Numbered from the stretch's first letter, positions 46,215 through 56,023 are shown. The stretch: 64,000 nt of DNA from EB88 sp965199135 (GCA_965199135.1 OZ240685.1:1054001-1118000), one strand, 5' to 3'. Made by a program: numbers and translations. Notes: generated by a model not told the origin, from the letters alone.

Positions 46215-46690
46215 TTCGAGCCTGCCGCCCGCGACCCGAATGAACAGCAGGATGGCCGCTGCCAGCGCCAAGGAAAACAACAGCGGCCATCTTCACGCGC
46301 GGCGACCCGACACCCATTCCTCCGGCACCGCCGTCATCATCACCCAAATCAACGCGGGAAGATTCACACATACAGCTGTAGCCACGCACGGCGTGTACCC
46401 TAACCCCCTTAGGCCAAACTCACCGGCACGTGCGGCAGAGCCACGTTGACGCGCATGGTCGACGAAATTCTGAAGACCAGGTACGCCGCAGCGCTGTCCG
46501 GCCGCTGCGCCGGCATGGCGTGCTGCTCGCAAGCGCCGCGGATGGTCAACGCCATCAACCCACTCCGGATCGCCACCGCACTTGGCCGAGGCCTCGGCTC
46601 GTCCGCATGGGCACGCACCCACACCGGCCTGGGGTAAGCCTCCTCTGCATTGTGCAGAGCGATCGCCGCCGGGAACAGTCCAAGCATCGT
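46215..46690 (-). pseudogene. Broken HXXEE-type membrane protein gene
   Basis: The family is defined by a membrane helix with H-x-x-E-E. Here LGLFPAAIALHNAEEA (near 46687-46640) carries HNAEE. Later parts are NVALPHVPVSLA in the same frame, then GYTPCVATAVCVNLPALIWVMM in another, where a TGA at 46295-46293 stops the frame, after which the same frame still reads WPLLFSLALAAAILLFIRVAGG, a clear helix. One frameshift and one in-frame stop are therefore needed. Function unknown. Confidence 0.7.
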
Positions 46691-46855
46691 CGAGAAGCCG
46701 GAGCCGTTCTTGAGGAGATTCCTCGTACAAGCTTCACAATCCGCATAGTCTCTCCCGCGGCGTGAAGGCAATGCTGCGTAGCCGGCGCGCTCTTGACCTA
46801 AACAAGGAAAAGGCAGCCCCGGTAGGAGCCGCCCATCCTTGCACGTCAGCGAACG

Positions 46856-47883
46856 CTACTTCTTTTTTGTCTTCTTGCTGCTGTGCGAGGTCGTCTTGCG
46901 GCCTTCCTGTGCAGAGGCGCCCGGGCTGTCTGGTGTGCTTCCCTGGAAGCGCGAGTGCAATCCGTCGCCGGGCTGCAGCGGTGAGATGCCACCCTTCTTC
47001 ATCAGCTGGGCCGCGATTTCGTAGATCTCTTCCGGCGCATAGTCCGGCGAGAACAGCGAGCGGCATTCTCCGATCACTGGCCCTTCGGCAGCATATTCTG
47101 GCGTTCCCGTGATCACTTCCAGCTCTTCTCCATCCGCCCAGTCCGCAGGCCCGGACCACACACCTTTAGCATCCTGATAGTCCGACTCCGAGAAGGTGTA
47201 CAGCTTGCGATGGCTTCCAATCTCCTGCCACTTGCGCGCCTCTGGAATCTTCGAGTCATCCAGGTTGGGCGTCGGCAACATCTTCGTCACCTCTACGCCG
47301 GTCGCCTTCCGCAGGGCAAGCGCATACGCTGCTTGGTGCACGCCCCCGCGAACCATCAGGTAGCCGATCACGTCCCGCGCTGCCTGGTTCGTCGTCATCT
47401 GGTAGCAGCGATGCTTGTGCATGCGTGCGCCGGTCTCAAGAAAGAGGTTATGGAGCAGGTCGGTCACAAGATTGCCGCTTGAAAAGACGTGCTGGCCGCT
47501 CCAGAAGTGGCCCGTCGAGTCCATCACCTGGTGACCGCCGCCGCCCACGATTGTGTGGTGCGTGTTACGCAGGTCCTTGGCGGCCTCAAGCGGTGCATCG
47601 ACCGGCTCGCCTTCCGGCACAGAACCCTCAAGCATCAGGTTGATCGCGGTCGTCACTAACTCCACGTGGCCCAACTCTTCCGCCGTGATGCTGGCGATCA
47701 GGTCGTAAAACGGCTTCAGCTTCTTCTTCTCTTTAAATGCAAAGGACTGATGCAGATAGTTGTTCAGGTCGACATTTCGCCGAACTTTCCACCCAGCAGT
47801 TCCTGGATGGCAGCTGCGCCATTCGGGTCTGGATTCTCCGGCTTCTGGAGTGGGATCAGCAGCTTCTCTGTGCGTAGGAACAT
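46856..47883 (-). pseudogene. Manganese catalase with one frameshift
   Basis: Non-haem Mn catalase destroys hydrogen peroxide. The start MFLRTEKLLIPLQKP and IQELLGGKFGEMST (47883-47767) are followed by a TGA. A one-base insertion would restore the continuation LNNYLHQSFAFKEKKKLKPFYDLIAS and ITAEELGHVELV in frame, which is the family text with the dimanganese-ligand glutamates. The rest (272 residues) is complete and keeps THHTIVGGGGHQV and the DLLHNLFLETGARMHK motif. A single base loss at about 47766-47772 is enough. A sequencing error should be ruled out first. Confidence 0.85.
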
Positions 47884-48181
47884 GGAACCTCTTTCGATTG
47901 AGGGTAGGAAAGTCAAGAGGGAGAGGGCCGCCTCATGCGGCGAGGAGCCAGGACTGCACAGAGGTAAACTGCGCGTGCAGTCTTCACTGGGATGCCTCAC
48001 GTGGCCGCCCTCCTCTGGTCCGGAACATGACTCCGTGAACAATTCCTGTCAGTTACCCTGCGCTAAACAGGTGCAGAGGGAAGCAGTCTCGGTTTCGATC
48101 GTGCTACGCGGCCCATTCCAAAAGTTCACCGCGTACAAAGAGTGTGAACAGAACGCACCGGGCCTCGCGCATCCCAAACCC

Positions 48182-49303
48182 ATGCCGTCGGCCACCAAGA
48201 AGAAGCCGTGTCCCCCCGCTGTTGATGCTCTCGCAGAGCCCCTTGATCCGCAACAATCAGCGAAAGAGGCGGGTCTGCGCTACGTCTCCGACGCGAAGCC
48301 GGGGATCCAGAGGAAGAAGTTTCGTAGCAGCTTCCGCTACATCTCTCCCGACGGGAAGCCGGTCAAGGATGAAGCAATCCTCGGCCGCATCAAGTCGCTC
48401 GTGATCCCGCCGGCATGGCAGGATGTTTGGATCTCGCCCCACGCCAACGGCCATCTCCAGGCCACCGGCCGCGATGCCAAGGGGCGGAAACAAAGCCGCT
48501 ACCATCCGAAGTGGCGCGAGGTCCGCGACGAAACCAAGTACGAGCGCATGACGCACTTCGCCGCCGCTCTGCCAGGTCTGCGCGAGCGTATCGACCACGA
48601 TCTCGCTCTCCCTGGGTTGCCGCGCCACAAGGTTCTTGCGACCATCGTCTCCCTCATGGAGACCACCCACATCCGTGTCGGCAATGCTGAGTACGCGCGC
48701 GACAACCAGTCCTACGGCCTCACCACCATGCGCACTAAGCATGTCGAAGTGCACGGCTCCAAAATCACCTTTTCCTTCCAGGGAAAGAGCCGCGTGCACC
48801 ACACCATCAACCTGCAGGATCGCCGTCTCGCAGGCATCATCAAGCGTTGCGCCGACATTCCGGGCTATGAGCTCTTTCAGTACCTCGATCCCGATGGCGA
48901 GCGTCACAGCATCGACTCCTCGGACGTGAACGAATACCTGCGCGATATCACTGGCCAGCACTTCACCGCGAAAGACTTTCGTACCTGGGCCGGGTCCGTG
49001 CTCGCCTGCGACATGCTCCGCGAATTCGAGCCCTTCACCACCGCGACCGAGGCCAAAAAGAATGTCGTCAAGGCGATCACCGCGGTCGCAGCACGCCTTG
49101 GCAATACGCCATCTGTCTGCCGCAAGTGCTATGTCCATCCGGCCGTACTCGAGGCCTATCTGGGCGGCACAACCATCAAGTCTGCGAAACAGCAACTCGA
49201 CGAAGAGATCGCCGAGCGCACCAATGCACTTCACCAGGAAGAGTTACTGCTCCTCGATCTCCTGGAGCAGCGAATGATGCTCGAGGAGAAAACCGCGTCC
49301 TAA
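48182..49303 (+). CDS. DNA topoisomerase IB
   Basis: 373 residues from the ATG at 48182; the frame is open upstream but not family-like. Bacterial type IB topoisomerases relax supercoils through a tyrosine intermediate. Seen: IPPAWQDVWISPHANGHLQATGRDAKGRKQ, THIRVGNAEYARDNQSYGLTT, HVEVHGSKITFSFQGKS, DFRTWAGSVL and CYVHPAVLEAYLGG, in which the Tyr of RKCYVHP is the catalytic residue. It lies next to the decayed catalase on the opposite strand. Confidence 0.9.
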   Translation: MPSATKKKPCPPAVDALAEPLDPQQSAKEAGLRYVSDAKPGIQRKKFRSSFRYISPDGKPVKDEAILGRIKSLVIPPAWQDVWISPHANGHLQATGRDAKGRKQSRYHPKWREVRDETKYERMTHFAAALPGLRERIDHDLALPGLPRHKVLATIVSLMETTHIRVGNAEYARDNQSYGLTTMRTKHVEVHGSKITFSFQGKSRVHHTINLQDRRLAGIIKRCADIPGYELFQYLDPDGERHSIDSSDVNEYLRDITGQHFTAKDFRTWAGSVLACDMLREFEPFTTATEAKKNVVKAITAVAARLGNTPSVCRKCYVHPAVLEAYLGGTTIKSAKQQLDEEIAERTNALHQEELLLLDLLEQRMMLEEKTAS

Positions 49304-49372
49304 GCAGCAAAAAAGTATGGACGCCCCCGAGCACGAAAGGGGACAATCGCTCTCGAACCGAGAGGTCCACCT

Positions 49373-50134
49373 ATGCCGCAGAGCGTCTCCCGCTTCGTCT
49401 GGTACGACCTGGCCACCGTCGACCCCGAAGCAGCCATCGCCTTCTACAGCAGCGTCGTTGGCTGGCATACCGAGGATACGGGCATGCCCTCCTACACGCT
49501 CCTGGCCGGCGACTCCGGGCCGGTCGCCGGCGTCATGCCCTTCCCACCCGGGAGCCCGGAAACTCACCCGCACTGGACAGCCTTCATCGGGGTAGAGGAT
49601 GTTGACAGCACCGCCGTGCTGGCCGAGCAGCGAGGCGGCACTTTACTCCAGGCACCCCAGGACATCCCCGGAATCGGGAGGTATGCCTCGGTCACCGACC
49701 CGGGCGGCGCTCACTTCCGCCTTTTTCAGCCCAATCGCGATGCCCCGCAGCCCGAATCCGCCCCCTGGGCCCCGGGCACAGTCGGCTGGCATGAGCTGCA
49801 CGCCTCCGATGGACCCGAAGCATTCCGCTTCTACACCACGCTCTTCCGCTGGACCCCGGGAGAGGCGCTGGACATGGGAAACCTGGGCACCTACCAGATG
49901 TTCACGTCGGGGCCCAACCAGGGCGGCGGCATCATGACCAAGGTGCCGGAGCAGGCGCAGCCAGCCTGGCTGCTTTACTTCAACGTAGAGGCACTTGACG
50001 CGAGCTCAGCCCGTGTCACCGAGGGTGGCGGCACTATCAAGATGGGCCCGCACCAGGTCCCCGGCGGCAGCTGGATCGTCGCCTGCCAGGACCCGCAGGG
50101 CGGTTTCTTCGCACTGGTCAGCCGGCAACGCTAG
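49373..50134 (+). CDS. VOC family protein, two glyoxalase-like domains
   Basis: 253 residues. Two beta-alpha-beta-beta-beta units: RFVWYDLATVDPEAAIAFY...HPHWTAFIGVEDVD and GWHELHASDGPEAFRFYTTLF...WLLYFNVEALDASS. Typical of the glyoxalase/bleomycin-resistance superfamily; no reaction can be assigned. The stop overlaps that of alr by 4 bp, convergent. Confidence 0.78.
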   Translation: MPQSVSRFVWYDLATVDPEAAIAFYSSVVGWHTEDTGMPSYTLLAGDSGPVAGVMPFPPGSPETHPHWTAFIGVEDVDSTAVLAEQRGGTLLQAPQDIPGIGRYASVTDPGGAHFRLFQPNRDAPQPESAPWAPGTVGWHELHASDGPEAFRFYTTLFRWTPGEALDMGNLGTYQMFTSGPNQGGGIMTKVPEQAQPAWLLYFNVEALDASSARVTEGGGTIKMGPHQVPGGSWIVACQDPQGGFFALVSRQR

Positions 50135-51339
50135 CGCGCAGCAACCCGCTTCACCCGAGCATCGATCCCGCACAGGATCTCGTACGGGATTGTGCTGCAT
50201 AGCCCTGCAATCTCCTCGACCGCGATCCGCTCCCCGCCCGGTGCCCCCGGCTGCGTTCCGATCAGCGTCACCGCCTCGCCCAGCTCGACTCCCTCGACCC
50301 CCGATACATTCACAATCGTCTGGTCCATCGACACCCGACCCACCACCGGCACTCGCCGACCACGCAGCAGCACCGTGCCTCGGTTCGAGAGTTCCCGTCG
50401 GTAGCCATCCGCATACCCCACCGGCAGCAGGGCCAGCCGGGTCTCGCGCGTCGCCCGAAAAGTCTCGTTGTACCCGACAGCGACGCCAGCAGGCACCTCC
50501 CGCAGCGAGCTGATCTCTGTCCGCCAGCTCAGCACCGGATGCAGGGCGCAGCAGTTCGGCGCCTCCCCCTCAAAGAGCACCGGAACTCCATAAAGCGCGA
50601 GTCCCGGCCGCACCAGCAACTCCGCCCCGTGCTGTGTTGCGATCTCTCCCAGCACACGGAGCTCCCGGCCTGACGAGGCATTCGCCGAGTTGCCAGCATG
50701 CACGATGCCCGGCCGGACCCCCGCCTGACGAAGTTGCTCGAGAGCAGCCGCAAAGCGCTTGATCTGCGTCCGCATCCCCGTTTCGTCTGCTACCTCAGGA
50801 GAAGAGAAGTGGGTCAGCACCCCATCGACCCGGATCGGCGAATCCCGCTCAAATCCAGCCCCCCGCAGCAGGCGCCCAAGAGCCTCACCCGGAGCCACCC
50901 CCTGGCGGCTCATCCCGGTATCGATCTCCAGGTGCACAGTGACCGTACCGGGCCCATAGCCGGCTCTGCGGGCAGCCGCGTCCAGAAGACTGAAGTGGTA
51001 GTTCTCCCAGACCTGCGGCGTTACCCGGTGTTCCAGAACCGCTGCCTCTTCGCCAGGAAAGAATCCCGACATCGCCAGCACCCGCGCAGCGAGTCGGCCC
51101 AGACCACGCCGCAGCAACAGCGCCTCGTCCACGGATGTCACCCCGAGCCAGGGGTTTTCCCGTGCCTCCGCCAGCGCGCGCCCGCACAGCACCAGGCCAT
51201 GCCCATAAGCGTCTGCCTTGATCACGGCAATCAGCCCAGGCGCGGAACCGCCGAGGAGGGATCGCTCCACGTTGCGGAGAAGAGAACTGTAATTGCTGAG
51301 CAGGTGGCGGAGATCGATCTCCGCAAAGGTCGGCCGCAT
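50131..51339 (-). CDS. alr: Alanine racemase
   Basis: 402 residues. A PLP enzyme making D-alanine for peptidoglycan. PLP lysine in LIAVIKADAYGHG (~39). Downstream RQGVAPGEAL, VLTHFSSPE, AGNSANASSG, LLVRPGLALYG, LLPVGYADGYRR, GRVSMDQTIVNVSG and IPYEILCGI, the usual order with the catalytic Tyr region. The start at 51339 (MRPTFAEIDL) is natural. Confidence 0.92.
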   Translation of the reverse strand: MRPTFAEIDLRHLLSNYSSLLRNVERSLLGGSAPGLIAVIKADAYGHGLVLCGRALAEARENPWLGVTSVDEALLLRRGLGRLAARVLAMSGFFPGEEAAVLEHRVTPQVWENYHFSLLDAAARRAGYGPGTVTVHLEIDTGMSRQGVAPGEALGRLLRGAGFERDSPIRVDGVLTHFSSPEVADETGMRTQIKRFAAALEQLRQAGVRPGIVHAGNSANASSGRELRVLGEIATQHGAELLVRPGLALYGVPVLFEGEAPNCCALHPVLSWRTEISSLREVPAGVAVGYNETFRATRETRLALLPVGYADGYRRELSNRGTVLLRGRRVPVVGRVSMDQTIVNVSGVEGVELGEAVTLIGTQPGAPGGERIAVEEIAGLCSTIPYEILCGIDARVKRVAAR

Positions 51340-51344
51340 TCCGC

Positions 51345-51989
51345 TTAATTCTGCGCTGGCGTGGGACCCGGCGTCGCAGCGGTCGTGCTCGGCTTGCCTT
51401 TGTACAACAGCGGAATGTGAAAGGGTTCCGCCGCATCGGACTTCTTCTCCGGAGACGTCGCGGCAGCCGTCGCGGCGGACTTCTTGTTCTTGCTCTCCAG
51501 CTCGTCCACAACCGCCGTTCGCTGCGCGCTCACGCAGTCCCAGCCACTCCGGCCCTTCTGGTACACATGCGTGAAGATGCCGCGCTCGTCGCGCATTTTC
51601 TGGTCTTCATGGAGCCGCAGCATGTACGTTCCTTCGACCACTGCGACATCGCCGATCTCGCGAACATTCACGACCTTTTGTTCCACAGACACGAGCGGCT
51701 CCGGGAGACCACCAATCACATCCGCAATCGATTGGTTCCGCGTCCGGATGGAACCTGACGCAGAAATGTCGATGAACGTCGGCGACAGCAGGTTCTCAAG
51801 CCCAAACTGGTCCTTGTTCGCCATCGCAATGCTCCAGGTGTCTTCCAGCTTCTGGAACTGTTGCACGGGAGTGGGAGGCGCCTGGGCTGGCTGCGCGGGT
51901 CGCGCAACCCACGTCTGGGCGCTCAAAGCGGGCAGTATGCCCACGAACAGCAAGACGGATGCGAGGACTGCTAGGGTAGCGCGACTCAT
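51345..51989 (-). CDS. Secreted DUF4440/NTF2-like protein
   Basis: 214 residues with a signal peptide (MSRATLAVLASVLLFVGILP...SAQ). The mature part has FQKLEDTWSIAMANKDQFGLENLLSPTFIDIS and VAVVEGTYMLRLH...GIFTHVYQKGRSGWDCVSAQRTAV, the NTF2-like fold of DUF4440 proteins. The last ~60 residues are Lys/Ala/Pro-rich and likely disordered. Just 5 bp upstream of alr on the same strand, so possibly one operon. Confidence 0.7.
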   Translation of the reverse strand: MSRATLAVLASVLLFVGILPALSAQTWVARPAQPAQAPPTPVQQFQKLEDTWSIAMANKDQFGLENLLSPTFIDISASGSIRTRNQSIADVIGGLPEPLVSVEQKVVNVREIGDVAVVEGTYMLRLHEDQKMRDERGIFTHVYQKGRSGWDCVSAQRTAVVDELESKNKKSAATAAATSPEKKSDAAEPFHIPLLYKGKPSTTAATPGPTPAQN

Positions 51990-52089
51990 GCGTAATGCTT
52001 ATTTTACCCAGGTCAGCGCCGACACGTCGAAGTCCCACTATCCTATGATGTTGTCGGACAGAGACAACACCCGGGAGACGCCGCACCCC

Positions 52090-52671
52090 ATGAAACCAGG
52101 AACAGGACCCGCACCCCGCCAAGAACATATCCCCGGCGTGTTGCCGCATGACCCCGAGCTTGTTGCACTCTTCGACCGCACCCGCGTTGAAAGCGGCAAG
52201 TCCCTGCTCGAACTCGCCGACGAGAAGCCCATGCTCCTCATCTTTCTTCGGCACCTCGGCGACTCCTTCACTCGCGAAGCCATCCACGATGTCTCCAGGG
52301 CCAAGGACCAGCTCGATCGCCGCGGCGTGCGCCCCGTCTTCGTCCACATGGCCGACTACGCCCGGGCACGCCCCTACTTCGAAAAGTATGGTCTCGGCTC
52401 CGTCGACCGGGTCTCTGACCCGGAGATGAAGGTCTACACGGCTCCTGAGTTCCACCTGCTCAAGTCCACCGTGTTGCCCCACTTCTTTGGAGCCAAGGCC
52501 TACTGGAAGCTCGCCAAGCGCGCCCTCTGGAAGTACGGCGCCAGCGGCCCCGGCAAGGAAGACGCCACGCAGCTTCCCGGCGTTTTCTTCATCAAGGACC
52601 GCGCCATCTACCGCGCCTTCCGCCACAAGAACCTTGGCGACCGCCCCGACTACTCCATGTTCGGGGTATAG
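52090..52671 (+). CDS. Peroxiredoxin-like (SelL/PRXL2-type) protein lacking its cysteines
   Basis: 193 residues from the ATG at 52090, the frame opening from 51484. LIFLRHLGDSFTREAI near residue 54 is the place where relatives have a FLRHFGC-x-x-C redox site; here Asp and Thr stand in the two Cys positions. VRPVFVHMADYARARPYFEKYGL and FFIKDRAIYRAFRHKN follow the family. The thioredoxin-like fold is kept, but the disulfide chemistry seems absent. It could be a structural or binding protein. Confidence 0.65.
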   Translation: MKPGTGPAPRQEHIPGVLPHDPELVALFDRTRVESGKSLLELADEKPMLLIFLRHLGDSFTREAIHDVSRAKDQLDRRGVRPVFVHMADYARARPYFEKYGLGSVDRVSDPEMKVYTAPEFHLLKSTVLPHFFGAKAYWKLAKRALWKYGASGPGKEDATQLPGVFFIKDRAIYRAFRHKNLGDRPDYSMFGV

Positions 52672-52890
52672 AAGCGCCTGCGGCCACTTCGTGGCACCGA
52701 CGCATGGACGCGTGCTGCTTGCGGTGCGGACGAAGTGGCGCCCGAGCGGCTACCACCCGCCTCGCCGCGAGCACCCGTCCCCGAAGAGACCGCAAGCCGC
52801 GCAGGCGGTCTGGCAGGTACCTTCTTATCCACCCTTTCCACAACAGTGCACAGGGTTCCGGTCCCCCGAAGCGGGTACCCTGTGCACTAG

Positions 52891-54288
52891 ATGGCGACGA
52901 CTCCGAGTATCCAGTTTGAGCGCGGGCTCCCCGCGGCCATAGACGCCGAGCGATCCATCCTTGGCGCCATCCTGCTCGACAACCACCTCTACAACGAGGC
53001 AGCCGAGCGCATCTCCACCTCCGACTTCGCGCTCGACCAGCATCGCCGCATCTTCATGCGCATGGCCGAGCTCATCGATCTCGGTCGCGCCGTCGACATC
53101 ATCACCCTTCGCGACATCCTCTCGCAGCACAAGGAAACAGAGGCCATCGGTGGCGTCGCCTATCTCGCGTCCCTTACCGAGAACCTGCCCCGCCGGGTTT
53201 CGATCGAAGAGTACGTCCGCATCGTCAAGAACAAGTCGCTCCTGCGCCAGCTGATCGTCGTCTGCTCCGAGGCCATCACCCAGGCCGCCGACCAGGGCGA
53301 GGACGCGCTCGACGTGCTCAACTCCGCCGAGTCCAAGCTCCTCGAGGTCACCGAGCATGGTGTTCAGCGCGGCTTCGCGTCCATCCCCGAGATCGTTCGC
53401 GGATCGTTCGGATCGATCGACCAGCTTTTCGCCGAGGGCTCGCGCGAGGTCACCGGTCTCGAAACCCACTTCACCGAGTTCGACCGCATGACCTCCGGGC
53501 TCCAGAAATCCGAGCTCATCATCATCGCCGCCCGCCCGTCCATGGGCAAAACCGCCTGGGCGATCAACATCGCGCAGAACGCTGCCGTGCGCGGCGCCGC
53601 CGTGGTCGCCGTCTTCTCGCTCGAAATGTCGAAGGAGTCGCTCTTGCGACGCATGCTCGCCTCCGAAGCGCTCGTCGATCAGCAGAAGATCCAGAAGGGA
53701 TACACCAGCCGCGAAGACCAGGAAAAGCTGACCGAGGCCCTCGAGCGCCTCACCGAGTCGCAGCTCTTTATCGACGACACACCGGGCATCTCACTGACGG
53801 AAATGCGCGCCAAGGCTCGCCGCCTGCGCCAGATGCACGGCAAGCTCGACCTGATCGTCATCGACTACCTGCAGCTGATGACCGGCGGCTCCGGCGCGCC
53901 GGGCAAGAAGGGCTACGAAAACCGCACCCAGGAAGTGTCGGCCGTCTCCCGCGGCCTCAAGGCCCTGGCGAAGGAACTCGATGTCCCGGTAATCGCCCTG
54001 TCGCAGCTATCCCGTGCCAGCGAACAACGCGGCGGCGACAAGAAGCCGATGCTCTCGGACCTGCGCGAGTCGGGCTCGATCGAACAGGACGCCGACGTGG
54101 TCGCCTTCATCCACCGCGAGGCGTACTACAACCGAGACGAAAACGGGCAGCCCGACCCAGAGACAGAAGGCAAGGCCGAGATCATCATCGCAAAACAAAG
54201 AAACGGGCCTACCGGGTCAGTGCATCTGGCATATCTGAGTAAGTGCACCCGGTTTGAGAACCTGGCTTTTGGTGGTGGGGAGTACTAA
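52891..54288 (+). CDS. dnaB: Replicative DNA helicase DnaB
   Basis: 465 residues. The hexameric helicase that unwinds DNA at the fork. The N-terminal domain (RSILGAILLDNHLYNEAAERI) is followed by the RecA-like core with ELIIIAARPSMGKTAWAINIA (Walker A), LIVIDYLQLMTG (Walker B) and VIALSQLSRASEQRGGDKKPMLSDLRESGSIEQDADVV. No intein is seen. It is a host-type gene, not part of the phage cluster. Confidence 0.95.
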   Translation: MATTPSIQFERGLPAAIDAERSILGAILLDNHLYNEAAERISTSDFALDQHRRIFMRMAELIDLGRAVDIITLRDILSQHKETEAIGGVAYLASLTENLPRRVSIEEYVRIVKNKSLLRQLIVVCSEAITQAADQGEDALDVLNSAESKLLEVTEHGVQRGFASIPEIVRGSFGSIDQLFAEGSREVTGLETHFTEFDRMTSGLQKSELIIIAARPSMGKTAWAINIAQNAAVRGAAVVAVFSLEMSKESLLRRMLASEALVDQQKIQKGYTSREDQEKLTEALERLTESQLFIDDTPGISLTEMRAKARRLRQMHGKLDLIVIDYLQLMTGGSGAPGKKGYENRTQEVSAVSRGLKALAKELDVPVIALSQLSRASEQRGGDKKPMLSDLRESGSIEQDADVVAFIHREAYYNRDENGQPDPETEGKAEIIIAKQRNGPTGSVHLAYLSKCTRFENLAFGGGEY

Positions 54289-54318
54289 GCGTTCTGATTC
54301 TGAAGGGCCTCGCCGTCG

Positions 54319-55260
54319 CTAGTGCGGCTCCTCGTTGCTGGTTGGAGGGGCAGAAAATTGAGAGTCTGAGCTGTGAAACCCGGCGCTGTCTAAGAGCTTC
54401 ATGATGTATTGCTGCGGGATCAAGTTTCCTAGTCCCGCACTATAATCCAAGCTCACATGTAAAGCCGTTCCGTCTTTACTCAGAACTGGCTTGCCATCAG
54501 GTCCAGTCAGAAGAAATGGTGGCATTTGCCCAAGAGACTTTTGGTCTGGACCCACCGCTTCGACAGCGCTTAGTTTCACAGAATCTGCAACACCCACGAC
54601 GCACCCTGTCTCTGAAAAGACTGGTCCGCCACTATTGCCATGATTGATAAGCATGTCAACTAAGTAGGTCCCGCGCAGCCCACCGGAACTGTCCACTTCG
54701 GTTGGTTGGGAAGAAGCTACGATGCCGGTCGTCGTAACTTGTCTTAATTCGCCTAGAGGGTAGCCTACCGTAAATACATGATCACCACTTTGGAGCGTAA
54801 CCGTCCTCTTACAGAGTACGGCGCTGTGGTGTGCGGGCAAGGGACTCAACCCATTTATCGAGATGGGTCTTCCATAAACTCCTCCTACAATGCTAAGAAG
54901 GGCAAGATCATGTTCTGGATCTTGCGCTAGGACTTTCGCGTTCTGCCCGACTATCGCGTTCGTCATAGTGTTCGTTCCAAATTGGACAGCTGCTATTGGA
55001 TCGTTGACTGTTATATGCTGAGCATTGCTGCTTCCGTCTGTGCTGGTTATCACGTGACGTGCTGTGATCACGAGACCATCCGGAGTGGCGTAGAAGCCGC
55101 TACCTGTAGCAAACTCAGTGGATATCTGAACTACAGAGCCAGCAACATCACTTACCTCTTGTGCCAGCGTCCTGGTTGCAGGCGGCAGATGCTCCGAGCT
55201 TTGAGCATTCGCGCCGAGTACTGTTAGAGAAAGGGAGGATATTAGAAGAAGAATTCGCAT
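54319..55260 (-). CDS. Secreted trypsin-like serine protease
   Basis: 313 residues with a signal peptide (MRILLLISSLSLTVLGANA). Catalytic triad seen as TARHVI (His), EHDLALL (Asp) and INHGNSGGPVF (Ser). A DegP/HtrA-like chymotrypsin fold, but no PDZ domain. Base composition looks lower in GC than its neighbours, which may mean a recent arrival. Alone on the strand, just after dnaB and convergent with it. Confidence 0.78.
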   Translation of the reverse strand: MRILLLISSLSLTVLGANAQSSEHLPPATRTLAQEVSDVAGSVVQISTEFATGSGFYATPDGLVITARHVITSTDGSSNAQHITVNDPIAAVQFGTNTMTNAIVGQNAKVLAQDPEHDLALLSIVGGVYGRPISINGLSPLPAHHSAVLCKRTVTLQSGDHVFTVGYPLGELRQVTTTGIVASSQPTEVDSSGGLRGTYLVDMLINHGNSGGPVFSETGCVVGVADSVKLSAVEAVGPDQKSLGQMPPFLLTGPDGKPVLSKDGTALHVSLDYSAGLGNLIPQQYIMKLLDSAGFHSSDSQFSAPPTSNEEPH

Positions 55261-55594
55261 GCGAGGAAAGTAACACAGCCGGTGCCCATAACTCGCGTTT
55301 GTAAGTGGGTTATAAAATTCAATCTTCCGGGTACTCCTTCTTCAAAGCGTGAGGCTCTTGCGGAAAGGGAATTTAGCGGGAAGCCAGTTTCACAATCCAC
55401 TCTCACCATTCAAGCAGTGGTGGAAGCTAAACGCATCCCACTCCGCAGGTCACTCACCAACTCACCAACCGTAGGTCTCGGTGCATACACCGAGAAGCCG
55501 CGCGGTCACCGCCAGAATAGGACTGTGTTTGTTACACGGCTACTGATGGCAAGAGCTCCACACATCTCGCTCCGGGCATGTGGGCTCTCGAAAC
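55261..55594. other. Gene-free stretch with a REP copy
   Basis: 334 bp between the protease and the transposase. No gene supported. It ends with the palindrome at 55557-55583 (CCACACATCTC-GCTCCGG-GCATGTGGG). This is directly beside the transposase of REP-associated type. Confidence 0.6.
55557..55583. repeat. REP-like palindrome beside the transposase
   Basis: CCACAcATCTC and GcATGTGGG pair in the manner of the perfect REP at 11075-11100. Its place next to a REP-associated tyrosine transposase suggests they are cognate. Confidence 0.6.
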
Positions 55595-56023
55595 TCAGCC
55601 TTGCGCTCCTTCACCCGCCGGCACAGCGGAACTTACACTCCGCCGCGAACTCGTCCACAGAGACTCCACCGCGACCGATCCGCGCACGCCGCTCGACCAA
55701 AGGCGAAAGCTCGACCACGCCCAGTCTGCAGGTTGCTGCGCCAGCCCACGGGCGACCCGATTGCGGTGCATGGATCGCAGCTTCTCGATCCGCTTCACGT
55801 CTGAAAAGGCATTGAAGTCGTAATACCGCCGCTGCCGGAATGGCCGCTCCGGTCGCTGCACAGCAACGGATAATTTCAGCGCCTGGAGAGCCTTGCCCAG
55901 AGTCGTTGTCTCAGGCTCGGTAACGAGCAGGTGCACGTGCTCCGGCATGACCACATAGCCGTTGACAAGGAACCCATAGCGCACGCGCATCGTCTCGAGG
56001 GAATGTTCAAGGACTTCACACAC
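55595..56023 (-). CDS. REP-associated tyrosine transposase (RAYT), N-terminus shortened
   Basis: 142 residues. MPEHVHLLVTEPETTTLGKAL carries the H-x-H metal motif of Y1-type transposases, and QRRYYDFNAFSDVKRIEKLRSMHRN and PADWAWSSFRLW match the RAYT C-terminus. The usual ~45 N-terminal residues are not seen; the ORF starts with GTG at 56023 after other coding-like text. It may be an inactive remnant. The neighbouring REP copies could be its former substrates. Confidence 0.75.
   Translation of the reverse strand: MCEVLEHSLETMRVRYGFLVNGYVVMPEHVHLLVTEPETTTLGKALQALKLSVAVQRPERPFRQRRYYDFNAFSDVKRIEKLRSMHRNRVARGLAQQPADWAWSSFRLWSSGVRGSVAVESLWTSSRRSVSSAVPAGEGAQG

Noticed and set aside
55282..55815. 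177-residue ORF in the protease-transposase gap
   Set aside because: It crosses the REP palindrome and the antisense of the transposase; there is no family likeness.
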